Shown here: in pieces, positions 8,532 through 16,375 of the stretch | Position numbering within the stretch: position 1 is the stretch's first letter | Layout of the letters: each line of letters begins with the position of its first letter | IMG/VR virus record: IMGVR_UViG_3300033148_003591 | Span: 37,996 to 101,995 of that record | Direction: 5' to 3' (one strand) | DNA from: a virus | DNA: 64,000 nucleotides | The notes under the pieces: model-generated | The model's input: the letters and a program-made list of their open reading frames with translations, nothing else | The model's database searches: none | What the model was told of the DNA's origin: nothing | Made by a program: the position numbers and the translations under genes

Positions 8532-8711
8532 TTATTTTTCCACCAATCTATTTACAATCGTTACAGGTAAACTAAATTGTTCTAATGCATTATTATTTTT
8601 AAAAATTTGAATGTTATAACCTCGTTCTGATACTATTGGATATACTTTTAATCTTATTTTACTTGGTTCAGGAAAAGCTCTATTCAAAATTTCTTCTAAT
8701 TTTGTGTGCAT
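8532..8711 (-). CDS. Small protein, paralogue of 9097-9300
   Basis: 59 residues. The opening LEEILNRAFPEPSKIRLKVYP and a later QIFKNN line up with LEIILNRAFPIESGIVMNVRY and EIFKGD of the gene at 9097-9300, so the two are duplicates separated by a membrane protein gene and a promoter. Short alpha/beta fold, function unknown. GGGGA-type ribosome site. Confidence 0.55.
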   Translation of the reverse strand: MHTKLEEILNRAFPEPSKIRLKVYPIVSERGYNIQIFKNNNALEQFSLPVTIVNRLVEK

Positions 8712-8714
8712 AGT

Positions 8715-9047
8715 TTATTTCCCCACTCCTATTTTAATTATAACAAACCCAATTAGACACATCGTTAATCCTACCCACTGTAAACAATTAAAACTTTTAC
8801 ATGCACCCATTTTAATTAACGCCCCTGTAAAAGCTGTAAACATTATTAAATCATACAATAACGCATCAAACATCATATTCTTAGTTACTTTGGCTACAAT
8901 TGTCCATAATGGAATACAACCAGCAATCCACAACATAGTAAAATATCTCCAGTGAGATGCCGGAGCATTAACTTTTTGTGACAACCATGCTTGCCATATA
9001 TACATTACTATAACTGCTGGTATCCACCATAGATAGTGATAATTCAT
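8715..9047 (-). CDS. Four-helix membrane protein
   Basis: 110 residues with four hydrophobic segments at about residues 6-24, 36-55, 64-82 and 88-106, and short loops. Size and topology resemble small four-helix transporters such as the SMR/EamA half-unit, but no diagnostic residue was found, so I leave it as a membrane protein. First gene after the promoter at 9066-9093, with AAGGAG ahead of the ATG. Confidence 0.55.
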   Translation of the reverse strand: MNYHYLWWIPAVIVMYIWQAWLSQKVNAPASHWRYFTMLWIAGCIPLWTIVAKVTKNMMFDALLYDLIMFTAFTGALIKMGACKSFNCLQWVGLTMCLIGFVIIKIGVGK

Positions 9048-9065
9048 ATGTTTCTCCTTACTATA

Positions 9066-9093
9066 AGTATACCATACATTTGTATTTTGTCAA
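9066..9093 (-). promoter_or_regulatory. Early sigma70-like promoter
   Basis: On the - strand: CCCTTGACA (-35 at 9088-9093), 16-bp spacer, TGG then TATACT (-10 at 9066-9071), followed by TTATAGTAAGGAG and the ATG at 9047. The upstream gene stops (TAG) four bases before the -35 box. Same design as the other early promoters of the window. Confidence 0.85.
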
Positions 9094-9096
9094 GGG

Positions 9097-9300
9097 CTAG
9101 ATATCATTTTCTTCGTCTAGTTCAATCATTTTAGTTGCGCATGTTTCATTAATACTGAAATCGTCTTGAAATTCGTCACCTTTGAATATCTCCACAATAT
9201 AGGCTTCATCTGATACATCATATCGAACATTCATTACAATTCCGCTTTCAATAGGAAATGCTCTATTTAAAATAATTTCTAATTTTCTACCTGTGGTCAT
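9097..9300 (-). CDS. Small protein, paralogue of 8532-8711
   Basis: 67 residues from ATG 9300; a TTG 12 nt earlier lies in frame, but GGAGA sits just upstream of the ATG. Shares the LE-x-ILNRAFP-x-x-S motif and following strands with the 59-residue gene at 8532. Very acidic C-terminus (ELDEENDI). Function unknown. Its stop abuts the promoter at 9066-9093. Confidence 0.55.
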   Translation of the reverse strand: MTTGRKLEIILNRAFPIESGIVMNVRYDVSDEAYIVEIFKGDEFQDDFSINETCATKMIELDEENDI

Positions 9301-9301
9301 T

Positions 9302-10138
9302 TTATTCTCCAATCCTTTCTAAAAAATGGCAAGTGTTACATGGATATGATTTTTTACCATTTTTACTAACCGATTTTCTAAATTTATTAGCCTTTTTATT
9401 ATTAAAAATACTGAATATAGTTTCATTTTTATCTGTTAATTCACCCAAAATAAATTGTTCATGTTCTTTCCAATCACTTCTTAAATTACAGCACGGCATA
9501 ACAGAGCCATTATAGTCAATGTAAATACCATTAGTGGGTATAAAACATGGTGCAATTCTGTGTGGGGGTTTATTTAATGCTTTTAATATTCCTCCTCTAT
9601 TTGAACCAACATTTTTAAAATTTCTATAATATATTAATATTTCCATATCATTAAAATTAGTATCTTTTTGAATAAGTTCACTATTTATTTTATGACTATT
9701 AGGCTTCAATTTTAGTTCGGCAAGCTTATCACCAATCATGTCTAATACTTTTTCTTGTTTATCAGTATATATTTGAATATTTAAACTCCTTAATCCGTTG
9801 TCGTATAATTTAGAAATTTTATTTGCTGTTAAAAAATCGCCATTAGTATTAAAGTGTAATGTTGCATTTGGAAGATTTATTTTTGCATAATTTAATCTAT
9901 TATAAATTATATCATCTGCTAAAGGTTCATTATACCTAGAATATGTTATTATTTTATTATAGTTTATTTCTTTTAAATTAGCGATTATTTTATTATATGT
10001 ACAAGTATTCATAAATATATTTTTAGAATTTCTATCAATTATTGAATTAGGACAATGCCAGCACTGTCTATTACAATAAGAAAATGTTTCTATTTCTATT
10101 AAGTTTACAAGTTTTTTAAATCGTTTCATATTATTCAT
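9302..10138 (-). CDS. Radical SAM protein with SPASM-type C-terminus
   Basis: 278 residues from ATG 10138, which has GGAGA 7 nt upstream and overlaps the end of the fusion gene by 8 nt. The 4Fe-4S/SAM motif CNRQCWHC (CX3CX2C) is at residues 22-29, followed by FNTNGDFL (GGE-like/SAM binding) typical of the barrel. The last third (PCFIPTNGIYIDYNGSVMPC, then CC-N and a final CNTCHF) looks like a SPASM or twitch domain holding extra iron-sulfur clusters, as in peptide- or sugar-modifying enzymes. Directly coupled to the giant fusion and the KdsA gene, so it probably works on the same substrate, which is unknown. Confidence 0.8.
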   Translation of the reverse strand: MNNMKRFKKLVNLIEIETFSYCNRQCWHCPNSIIDRNSKNIFMNTCTYNKIIANLKEINYNKIITYSRYNEPLADDIIYNRLNYAKINLPNATLHFNTNGDFLTANKISKLYDNGLRSLNIQIYTDKQEKVLDMIGDKLAELKLKPNSHKINSELIQKDTNFNDMEILIYYRNFKNVGSNRGGILKALNKPPHRIAPCFIPTNGIYIDYNGSVMPCCNLRSDWKEHEQFILGELTDKNETIFSIFNNKKANKFRKSVSKNGKKSYPCNTCHFLERIGE

Positions 10139-13100
10139 GATTTCTCCAGTTTTTCCCGTATAACTGTTCAAGATACCCTATAACTGGCATTGGTACTGAT
10201 AGATTGCATCCATATAAACTTCTTGGTTTAGTATTTTTTGTCCATTTTAAAATATGAACTTTTATGCCATTTTTTGCATATGTATTTTTTTCTTCATCAT
10301 GTATAAACATTTTTTGCCTTAATAGGTTACTATTAATCTCTGGTGCTGATATAAAAATATCTGTTGTTGTACTTGATAATTTTGATTTTTTAATAGCTTC
10401 AAGGCATGTTCTTTGAAGTAAACAACAATCAGGAACTATATTTATAAAATCTAAAAATACACTTTGTATATTATCACTTACTTTAGGTACAATATTTGTT
10501 GTCTTTTTTTCTACTTCAATTATATCGGCAACTGGATAATTAACCAATTCGTATGGAGTTTGGTATCTAATATGTTTAACACGTTCTAATGTGCTACTAC
10601 CTCTTGAAGTCATTTTCATTTCGCACTCCATATAAAATTTATTTTTTAAATAATGCAAGAATTTTTCAACCAAATGCATATCGGGTTTTCTTGGATGATG
10701 AATATATTTTTTAAGTTTTCTTATACTATTCGCTTTTTTATTTATACCTTTAAAATTATAGAAACACTTACCTACAGTTATTACAGGTTTTCCCCACATC
10801 ATTGCTTGCAACCCAATACCAGAATTTATTGTTAAAACTATATCCGAATATTTAATGCAGTCTTTATAATGATATTTATCTACGATTTTAACATTTTTAC
10901 TTTCAGTCATTAATGTTGTTTCCACCGGATGATTCTTAACTAGAAATTCTACATTTCTCATACTGCATCCTAATTCCTTTATAATGTTTTGAAAATTAGG
11001 CATAGATTTTACCCAATCACTCCATAATAATATAGTTGTATCATTATATACCTGTGACGCAACGAAAACTTTAATTGTATCTTTAGATAAATCTAATTCT
11101 TCATAGAAGGTTTTTTTAGTAACAAATTCAGCATGCTGTTTTTCTAAGCTACATTCATCCTCAGTGAAAGATTTAATATATTCTTTAATTTGTTTCTTTT
11201 CATAGGCTGTTATTTTAACATCCCAATTTTTCTTTTTATATGAATCACTAAAGTATAAAAAGTTGTGCATATCTAAATAAATGCTTCCAGGTAATGCTCC
11301 ACGTTCAAGTACATAAGCTAATTTTCCAGCTTCTTTAAATTCATGCAACAAATCGTATTTCCATTGAAACTTCTTTGCTATTGTATAACTATATGTATTC
11401 CAAAGAATTAATGCTTTATTAGATTTTTTAACTCTTTCTATATTTCTGTCTAATTCAATGTCTAAATATTTGCTTAATTCTACAACATAAGGGTGTCTAA
11501 CTTCAGGACTGATAAATTGTATTTTTTTGATTTGACTAATTTTATCTTGTACTATTTTAAATTTAGGATTATTTTGGTCTGTAAAGAAATTTTTTTCTTT
11601 ATTAGAACATTCTTCAGTAAATAAAGACCCAAATGCTCCTAATAAGGCATACAGGTTTAATTCCGTTGGGTTTTTTTGTAGAATCTTCCATAATTTTACA
11701 GGAACTTTGGTATATTTATCTTTATTATTTTTAGTTCTATCCATCATATTATAATATCTTTGAAATATTGTGTAGTTTGACCAATAAGGACAATGGTCTC
11801 CCATAACCCTTCTGTCGTTTATTGTAGTAAAACCGTCATTTAGCAGTGCGATTTTTTGAGTATTTTCGCAGCATAAAGTATCTTCAAAAGGATACTTTTT
11901 TAATATTTCCGTTCTATTAATTCTAACGCCTTTAATTTTTCTATTCATATGTACATCATACAGGGAAAATAATAATGTAGAAACAGTTGGTTCATTTTTT
12001 AACATACTTGTGTGCATATTATTAACAGCTTCAGGTTTTAAAATGATATCTTCATCACATTGGATAAAGTATGGTGTTTTACACCTAATCATCATTTGAT
12101 TAAATGCGTCTGACATGGGTGCAATATCTTCTATTATGTCTAGTTTAAAATCAACGGTTTGGTTTTTTAAAGCCAATAGACATGCTTGATAATTTTTTTT
12201 CTTTTCAACAGCAATTACAAATACAGTTACATCTGAAGAAATATCTTGTTTTCCCTTATCCCATGCCCGCACTACATTTTTTGTTCTATAATGAATATCT
12301 CTATTCGTCATTCCTTTTTTTGATAAATCTATATCAGTATAAAATTTCGTGCCAGGAAAAGGTTCAAATTTATACCACCCTTGTACAGATAATTTATTTT
12401 TTTTAATAAAATCCAAAGTCATTTGTCTTTCTTCTTCTGTTTCTCCTGGTATATGATGCATAAAAGATGCTCGAACTGGTAACTTAATTGAACGTGCTAT
12501 GTCTATAGTATTTTGATTGTCGGCTACTGTGTTACCTTTGTTTAATATTTTTAGCACCCTATCACTTCCACTTTCAGCACCAAATCTAACTTCGTAATAA
12601 CCCATCTCTTTCATTTTTATAGCCGTTTCTAATGTAAACACACCGGCTCTAACAAAACTTCTTATCTTTAACCTTTTATGCCATCCTCTTGCCATCCACA
12701 TTTCATGAATTTTATTAAAGCGTGGTTTGTTTACGATAAATAAATCATCATAAATGTACAATGTTTTAATTTGAGGATATTTTTTAATTAAGAAATCAAC
12801 TTCTTTTATAAAATATTCAGCACTATGGAATCTTGTATTACCCCAAAAAACTTGTGAGCTACAAAAATTACAAGAAAATGGACACCCTCTTGAAGTGAAA
12901 ATAGGAATAACATCTGTACACCGACCTCGTTCTGGATAATTTAATGTATCAATATTTTCAATGTTTGGTAATTGAATAATTTTTTCGCTTGGGTTATTTT
13001 TTATAATATGATTTAAAGCTTGTTCACCCTCACCTTTTATTATATGTTTAAATGGGTATTTTTCTAAATCTTCCCAAAGCGTACATTGTCCACCAATAAT

Positions 13101-13319
13101 GATAGGAATGTTTTTAATTGATTTTAGAATTTGAATAGCTTCTTGAATACCCCAAGCATTAGAAGATAATCCTATATAGTCACAGTTTTTTAATTCCTTT
13201 GGGTTTCTAATTAATTCAATATCAGCATTACAATTGGTTTTTAGATAACCTATGCTCAATGGATATTCATTGTCAACAGGGTCTTCCCACCCACACTGAT
13301 ACATTTTAATTTTTTTCAT
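10131..13319 (-). CDS. Giant fusion: B12-binding radical SAM, GT2 and capsule-type transferase
   Basis: 1062 residues with several domains in one frame. Residues about 1-125: B12-binding-like Rossmann region (DYIGLSSNAWG, IPIIIGGQCTLW, GEGEQAL), though the cobalamin His motif is not obvious. About 135-335: radical SAM barrel with C146/C150/C153 (RGCPFSCNFC) and RFGAESGSDRVL. About 363-470: GT2-like domain (VTVFVIAVEKKKNYQACL ... IQCDEDIIL, DED at 422-424). About 610-880: capsule-polysaccharide/KpsS-like transferase (LERGALPGSIYLD, FLVKNHPVE, VLTINSGIGLQAMMWGKPV). The end (PVIGYLEQLYGKNW) recalls LicD-type enzymes. Lies directly before a SPASM protein and after KdsA. Likely builds or attaches an unusual sugar; acceptor unknown. 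Confidence 0.8.
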   Translation of the reverse strand: MKKIKMYQCGWEDPVDNEYPLSIGYLKTNCNADIELIRNPKELKNCDYIGLSSNAWGIQEAIQILKSIKNIPIIIGGQCTLWEDLEKYPFKHIIKGEGEQALNHIIKNNPSEKIIQLPNIENIDTLNYPERGRCTDVIPIFTSRGCPFSCNFCSSQVFWGNTRFHSAEYFIKEVDFLIKKYPQIKTLYIYDDLFIVNKPRFNKIHEMWMARGWHKRLKIRSFVRAGVFTLETAIKMKEMGYYEVRFGAESGSDRVLKILNKGNTVADNQNTIDIARSIKLPVRASFMHHIPGETEEERQMTLDFIKKNKLSVQGWYKFEPFPGTKFYTDIDLSKKGMTNRDIHYRTKNVVRAWDKGKQDISSDVTVFVIAVEKKKNYQACLLALKNQTVDFKLDIIEDIAPMSDAFNQMMIRCKTPYFIQCDEDIILKPEAVNNMHTSMLKNEPTVSTLLFSLYDVHMNRKIKGVRINRTEILKKYPFEDTLCCENTQKIALLNDGFTTINDRRVMGDHCPYWSNYTIFQRYYNMMDRTKNNKDKYTKVPVKLWKILQKNPTELNLYALLGAFGSLFTEECSNKEKNFFTDQNNPKFKIVQDKISQIKKIQFISPEVRHPYVVELSKYLDIELDRNIERVKKSNKALILWNTYSYTIAKKFQWKYDLLHEFKEAGKLAYVLERGALPGSIYLDMHNFLYFSDSYKKKNWDVKITAYEKKQIKEYIKSFTEDECSLEKQHAEFVTKKTFYEELDLSKDTIKVFVASQVYNDTTILLWSDWVKSMPNFQNIIKELGCSMRNVEFLVKNHPVETTLMTESKNVKIVDKYHYKDCIKYSDIVLTINSGIGLQAMMWGKPVITVGKCFYNFKGINKKANSIRKLKKYIHHPRKPDMHLVEKFLHYLKNKFYMECEMKMTSRGSSTLERVKHIRYQTPYELVNYPVADIIEVEKKTTNIVPKVSDNIQSVFLDFINIVPDCCLLQRTCLEAIKKSKLSSTTTDIFISAPEINSNLLRQKMFIHDEEKNTYAKNGIKVHILKWTKNTKPRSLYGCNLSVPMPVIGYLEQLYGKNWRNHE

Positions 13320-14122
13320 TACATCCCTTCCATTATTTTTAAAGTTTGTTTAACTACGTTTTCCGCTTCTGAGAAATTAAGAGAATTACTACCGTCACAT
13401 AAAGCTTTTTTTGGTGTTGGGTGAATTTCCATAAATATACCATTAACTCCATATGCTACTGAAGCTCTTGCTAAAGGTAAAATAAATTCTTTATTACCTA
13501 ATGATTTATTTCCACCAGCACTCGGTAACTGAACAGAATGAGTGCAATCAAATACTACAGGGTAATATTGTTTCATTATTGTAAACCCTGTAAAATCTAC
13601 TACTAATCTATGATACCCAAAAGAAGTTCCACGTTCTGTAAGTATAATATTAGTATTATTTTGGCTTTCAATTTTTTTAATTACATGTACTATATCATCT
13701 GGAGCTATAAATTGCCCCTTTTTAATATTAATTATTCTGCCTGTCTTTGCTAACCCTCCAACTAAATCTGTTTGTCTGCATAAGAATGCGGGTATTTGCA
13801 GAATATCTAAAGGTGATTTTTCTACCTCTTTTATTTCTGCTACAGAATGAACATCTGTTAATATTGGCAAATCGTATAAAATTTTTACTTGAGTTAAAAG
13901 TTCTATACCTCTTTTAATGCCCAAACCTCTATAAGCATCGTAAGAGGTTCTATTAGCTTTATCATAACTAGCTTTAAAAATAAACTGACACCCATATTTC
14001 ATTTTTAATTTTTTGACAAATCTTGCAGTTTCAAATAAAATCTTGTAATTTTCTATAGCACAATTTCCTACAATAAAAAATAATTTTGATTTTTTTATTT
14101 TGTCATACAATTTATTTTTCAT
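13319..14122 (-). CDS. kdsA: 3-deoxy-8-phosphooctulonate (Kdo-8-P) synthase
   Basis: 267 residues, near full family length. Condenses phosphoenolpyruvate with arabinose 5-phosphate, the first dedicated step to Kdo. Family motifs in order: GNCAIEN, FKASYDKANR, PILTDVHSV, LQIPAFLCRQTDL, NIKKGQFIAP, ERGTSFGYH, VVFDCTHSVQ, FMEIHPTP. The Cys at residue 21 in GNCAIEN corresponds to the metal-ligand Cys of the metal-dependent class. Start shares 4 nt with the upstream cupin gene and its stop shares 1 nt with the fusion gene, so the three are co-translated. A phage kdsA is rare; related NeuB-like enzymes are the main alternative, but the motifs favour KdsA. Confidence 0.88.
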   Translation of the reverse strand: MKNKLYDKIKKSKLFFIVGNCAIENYKILFETARFVKKLKMKYGCQFIFKASYDKANRTSYDAYRGLGIKRGIELLTQVKILYDLPILTDVHSVAEIKEVEKSPLDILQIPAFLCRQTDLVGGLAKTGRIINIKKGQFIAPDDIVHVIKKIESQNNTNIILTERGTSFGYHRLVVDFTGFTIMKQYYPVVFDCTHSVQLPSAGGNKSLGNKEFILPLARASVAYGVNGIFMEIHPTPKKALCDGSNSLNFSEAENVVKQTLKIMEGM

Positions 14123-14517
14123 AGGTTTAATAATCCTTTATCTTTTAACTCTGGTATAGGTATTTCTGCACCATCAATAATTAACCCACCCTGAATCTGT
14201 CTAATTATATCATCTGGATTTATATCAGTGTCAATTGTATAAGCTATTTCAATTAGCACAGAATTTTCTAAAGCTTTAAATTTATGCACTAATGGTGGAT
14301 GAACTTCAAAAGTTTCATTTATGCCTAATACTTTAGTACCAAGTTCACTTATAATTTCCACTTTACCAGAAACCAATATAAACTTGTTTATTTTTTCTTT
14401 GTGATGATGCACAGAGCAAAAACTATCTCTCTTTAACTGCAATAAATCTATTTCGTTGTGATTATCAAGATGAATTCTTTGTTTAATACCCCAAATTTTA
14501 AAACTATTATTTGACAT
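14119..14517 (-). CDS. Cupin-domain sugar isomerase-like protein
   Basis: 132 residues, one cupin barrel. Metal-binding motif 1 is SVHHHKEKINKFILVSG (His-His-His then Lys/Glu spacing), motif 2 is HPPLVHKFKAL. This is like mannose-6-phosphate-isomerase type cupins and nucleotide-sugar epimerases. Translationally coupled to kdsA (ATGA) and to the basic gene upstream (TAATG), which suggests a step in preparing the sugar, for instance an isomerisation feeding KdsA. Reaction not proven by sequence. Confidence 0.65.
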   Translation of the reverse strand: MSNNSFKIWGIKQRIHLDNHNEIDLLQLKRDSFCSVHHHKEKINKFILVSGKVEIISELGTKVLGINETFEVHPPLVHKFKALENSVLIEIAYTIDTDINPDDIIRQIQGGLIIDGAEIPIPELKDKGLLNL

Positions 14518-14882
14518 TATTTTAGCTCCTTTAATTCTTTAGCTACAAGTTTACTTATTTTCTTTTTTCTTACTAATTTTTTAATTAACCGATGCTGTTT
14601 CCTTGCATCTTTTTCAGGATTGATTTTAAGAACCTCATCTAATGCATTACGATTAACTAATAATTTTTTCATCAATGTTGCATGAATAAAACCTCTATCA
14701 ATAACATCTCTTCTGAATTGCTTTTTGGCAAGTCTATTTTTACAATATCCTTTTTCAACTATTTTAATTAGCTGATATAATTTTTTAATTTGTTCAAGAA
14801 TCTGAATTTTTTTAATATCAGCAGCCTTTTGCATTTGTTTCATTTTATAATTTCTAATTATATTTTTAATCCATTTTAACAT
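14517..14882 (-). CDS. Basic helical hypothetical protein
   Basis: 121 residues, mostly lysine-rich helices with no recognised motif; likely nucleic-acid binding by charge alone. AAGGA-type ribosome site 8 nt before the ATG. It links the Rad50 C-terminal-half gene upstream to the cupin/kdsA genes downstream, with a 1-nt stop/start overlap on the downstream side. Confidence 0.45.
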   Translation of the reverse strand: MLKWIKNIIRNYKMKQMQKAADIKKIQILEQIKKLYQLIKIVEKGYCKNRLAKKQFRRDVIDRGFIHATLMKKLLVNRNALDEVLKINPEKDARKQHRLIKKLVRKKKISKLVAKELKELK

Positions 14883-14895
14883 AATCTATCCTTTC

Positions 14896-15495
14896 TTATT
14901 TGAATTCTATTACGTTATCACCGAAATCTAAAAAATCTCCTTTGTGATGTGTTATGAGAATTGTTTGCATATCGAATTTTTTAACTATAGATTTTAAGCA
15001 TTCTCCTGTTTGTTTAATATCACCTGCACCAATTTGACTGAATGGTTCATCCAATTTTAAAATAATACCTCCTTCCGGTTTGACAAAACCCAACACAACC
15101 ATTCTTAATATCAAAGCAATTAAATCCTTTTGTCCACCAGCATTAGAGTCTTCAGGCTCGTGTGGTTCGGACATATCTGGTGTTTTAATGTACACCTTTG
15201 CTTCTGGAATAGCTCCTCTACGGTCAAATTCTAACTCTAAATGATGACCATCGCCAAATACTGACTGCAATGCATTGGTGCTGACTAACTCAAATCCTTC
15301 TTTCATTTTTTGCTGCAATGCCTTTTGAGCAATATCCAATACTTCAATACATTTTTGAAATAATTCTTTATTGGCTTTATTGGTGTCCACTTTTGTTTCA
15401 AGTTCATTGATTTTGAGTGTTAATGATTTATGAACACCATCTAAACTATAGACTTCTTTTTCTAAATTTTGATAGGTTTCTAATAAATTATTCAT
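14896..15495 (-). CDS. Rad50/SbcC-like ATPase, C-terminal half
   Basis: 199 residues from ATG 15495 (AGGAG ahead; the stop of the preceding small gene overlaps it as TAATG). Residues 1-70 are coiled coil. Then comes the C-terminal lobe of a Rad50/SbcC ATPase: signature motif NAGGQKDLIALILR (LSGGQ-like), Walker B IILKLDEPFSQIGAG with the catalytic Glu, and the switch His in TILITHHKGDFL. There is no Walker A. The matching N-terminal half with Walker A is the gene at 22015, about 6.5 kb upstream in the transcript. The two presumably assemble with the SbcD-like nuclease at 16376. Confidence 0.82.
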   Translation of the reverse strand: MNNLLETYQNLEKEVYSLDGVHKSLTLKINELETKVDTNKANKELFQKCIEVLDIAQKALQQKMKEGFELVSTNALQSVFGDGHHLELEFDRRGAIPEAKVYIKTPDMSEPHEPEDSNAGGQKDLIALILRMVVLGFVKPEGGIILKLDEPFSQIGAGDIKQTGECLKSIVKKFDMQTILITHHKGDFLDFGDNVIEFK

Positions 15496-15623
15496 TATTT
15501 TACTCCTTGATGATACCATATAGAAAAATCTTTCAAAGGAATTTCTATTATAATCTTTACAACTTTTAAACGGTTAGATTTGTCATAAATATATATGTAT
15601 TTATTTTTCCCTTTTTTATTCAT
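15495..15623 (-). CDS. Small basic hypothetical protein
   Basis: 42 residues (KNKYIYIYDKSNRLKVVKI centre), a predicted beta-rich mini protein with alternating hydrophobic residues. Its start overlaps the stop of the gene upstream by 1 nt, and its stop overlaps the Rad50 half gene start by 1 nt, so it is likely translated. Function unknown. Confidence 0.5.
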   Translation of the reverse strand: MNKKGKNKYIYIYDKSNRLKVVKIIIEIPLKDFSIWYHQGVK

Positions 15624-15841
15624 TATTCTTCCTCTTCATTTGATGGTAAAACATCAGGCAATATAAATGCTTTAATAATCTCAACTAACCCTAAACATTT
15701 TATAGAGTCACCATTGAATGTATGAACCATTTCAGCTTCTCCATCATTCAATATTTTCTCTCCTATTATAACAATACTATCTGTTCTGTTTACTAATTCT
15801 TCTATTAAATCATCCATAGGCACTAAACTTAATTCACTCAT
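15623..15841 (-). CDS. Small acidic hypothetical protein
   Basis: 72 residues, acidic, ending SNEEEE. Core alternates helix and strand (SIVIIGEKILNDGEAEMVH). Chained by a 4-nt overlap to the coiled-coil gene upstream and a 1-nt overlap to the next gene. No family recognised; the acidic tail could bind a DNA-metabolism partner. Confidence 0.5.
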   Translation of the reverse strand: MSELSLVPMDDLIEELVNRTDSIVIIGEKILNDGEAEMVHTFNGDSIKCLGLVEIIKAFILPDVLPSNEEEE

Positions 15842-16068
15842 TTTATTCCTAACTTTTTTTTGCCATCAGCAAGTAATTTACTATATTCTTCTTCAGAATT
15901 TTCTAACACAACTTCTGCTTCATCTATAGCTATTCCCATTTCTGTAATAGTTTTTACCTCTTCATCTCTTTCTTTTTTTTGATTTGCAATTCTTTCTTCT
16001 AATTTAACTATTTCCATTTTGTTATCATTATTAACTTTTTCTAATTGTTCAAGCTCTTTATCTGCCAT
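15838..16068 (-). CDS. Small coiled-coil protein
   Basis: 76 residues from ATG 16068, which has GGAGG about 8 nt upstream; a TTG at 16083 is in frame but lies just upstream of that site. Nearly the whole protein is one charged heptad-type helix (LEQLEKVNNDNKMEIVKLEE). It lies between the SbcD-like nuclease and the Rad50 C-terminal half, so it might supply coil for the split Rad50 complex; this is speculation from position and composition. Confidence 0.55.
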   Translation of the reverse strand: MADKELEQLEKVNNDNKMEIVKLEERIANQKKERDEEVKTITEMGIAIDEAEVVLENSEEEYSKLLADGKKKLGIK

Positions 16069-16069
16069 T

Positions 16070-16375
16070 TTATTTTCCTCCAAATTTAATTTTATCTTCT
16101 AAAATTATTGTTAATCTGTTTGTTCCTCCTATCCATTCACATGGATTGCCAGAAAAATATTTACCTTTTATTTTAAATTTAAATTCTGATAATTTATTTC
16201 CAAATAATTTTAGAATGAATTTTAAATCAACATCTACTATAATAATTTTGGTTTTTTTAATTGAAGTTATAAAATGTTCAATTTCTGGATATGGATAAGT
16301 AGCAGCGTCAAAAATATTTGATATTATTAAACTTTCGAGTGTGCCAATTGGTTTGTTTCTATAATATACTTTCAT
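16070..16375 (-). CDS. Hypothetical protein next to SbcD-like nuclease
   Basis: 101 residues, beta-rich with several Lys/Ile strands (KKTKIIIVDVDLKFILKLF) and a turn NPCEWIGGTNRL. Not recognised. Sits immediately after the SbcD-like gene (stop and start adjoining), in the recombination operon. Confidence 0.5.
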   Translation of the reverse strand: MKVYYRNKPIGTLESLIISNIFDAATYPYPEIEHFITSIKKTKIIIVDVDLKFILKLFGNKLSEFKFKIKGKYFSGNPCEWIGGTNRLTIILEDKIKFGGK

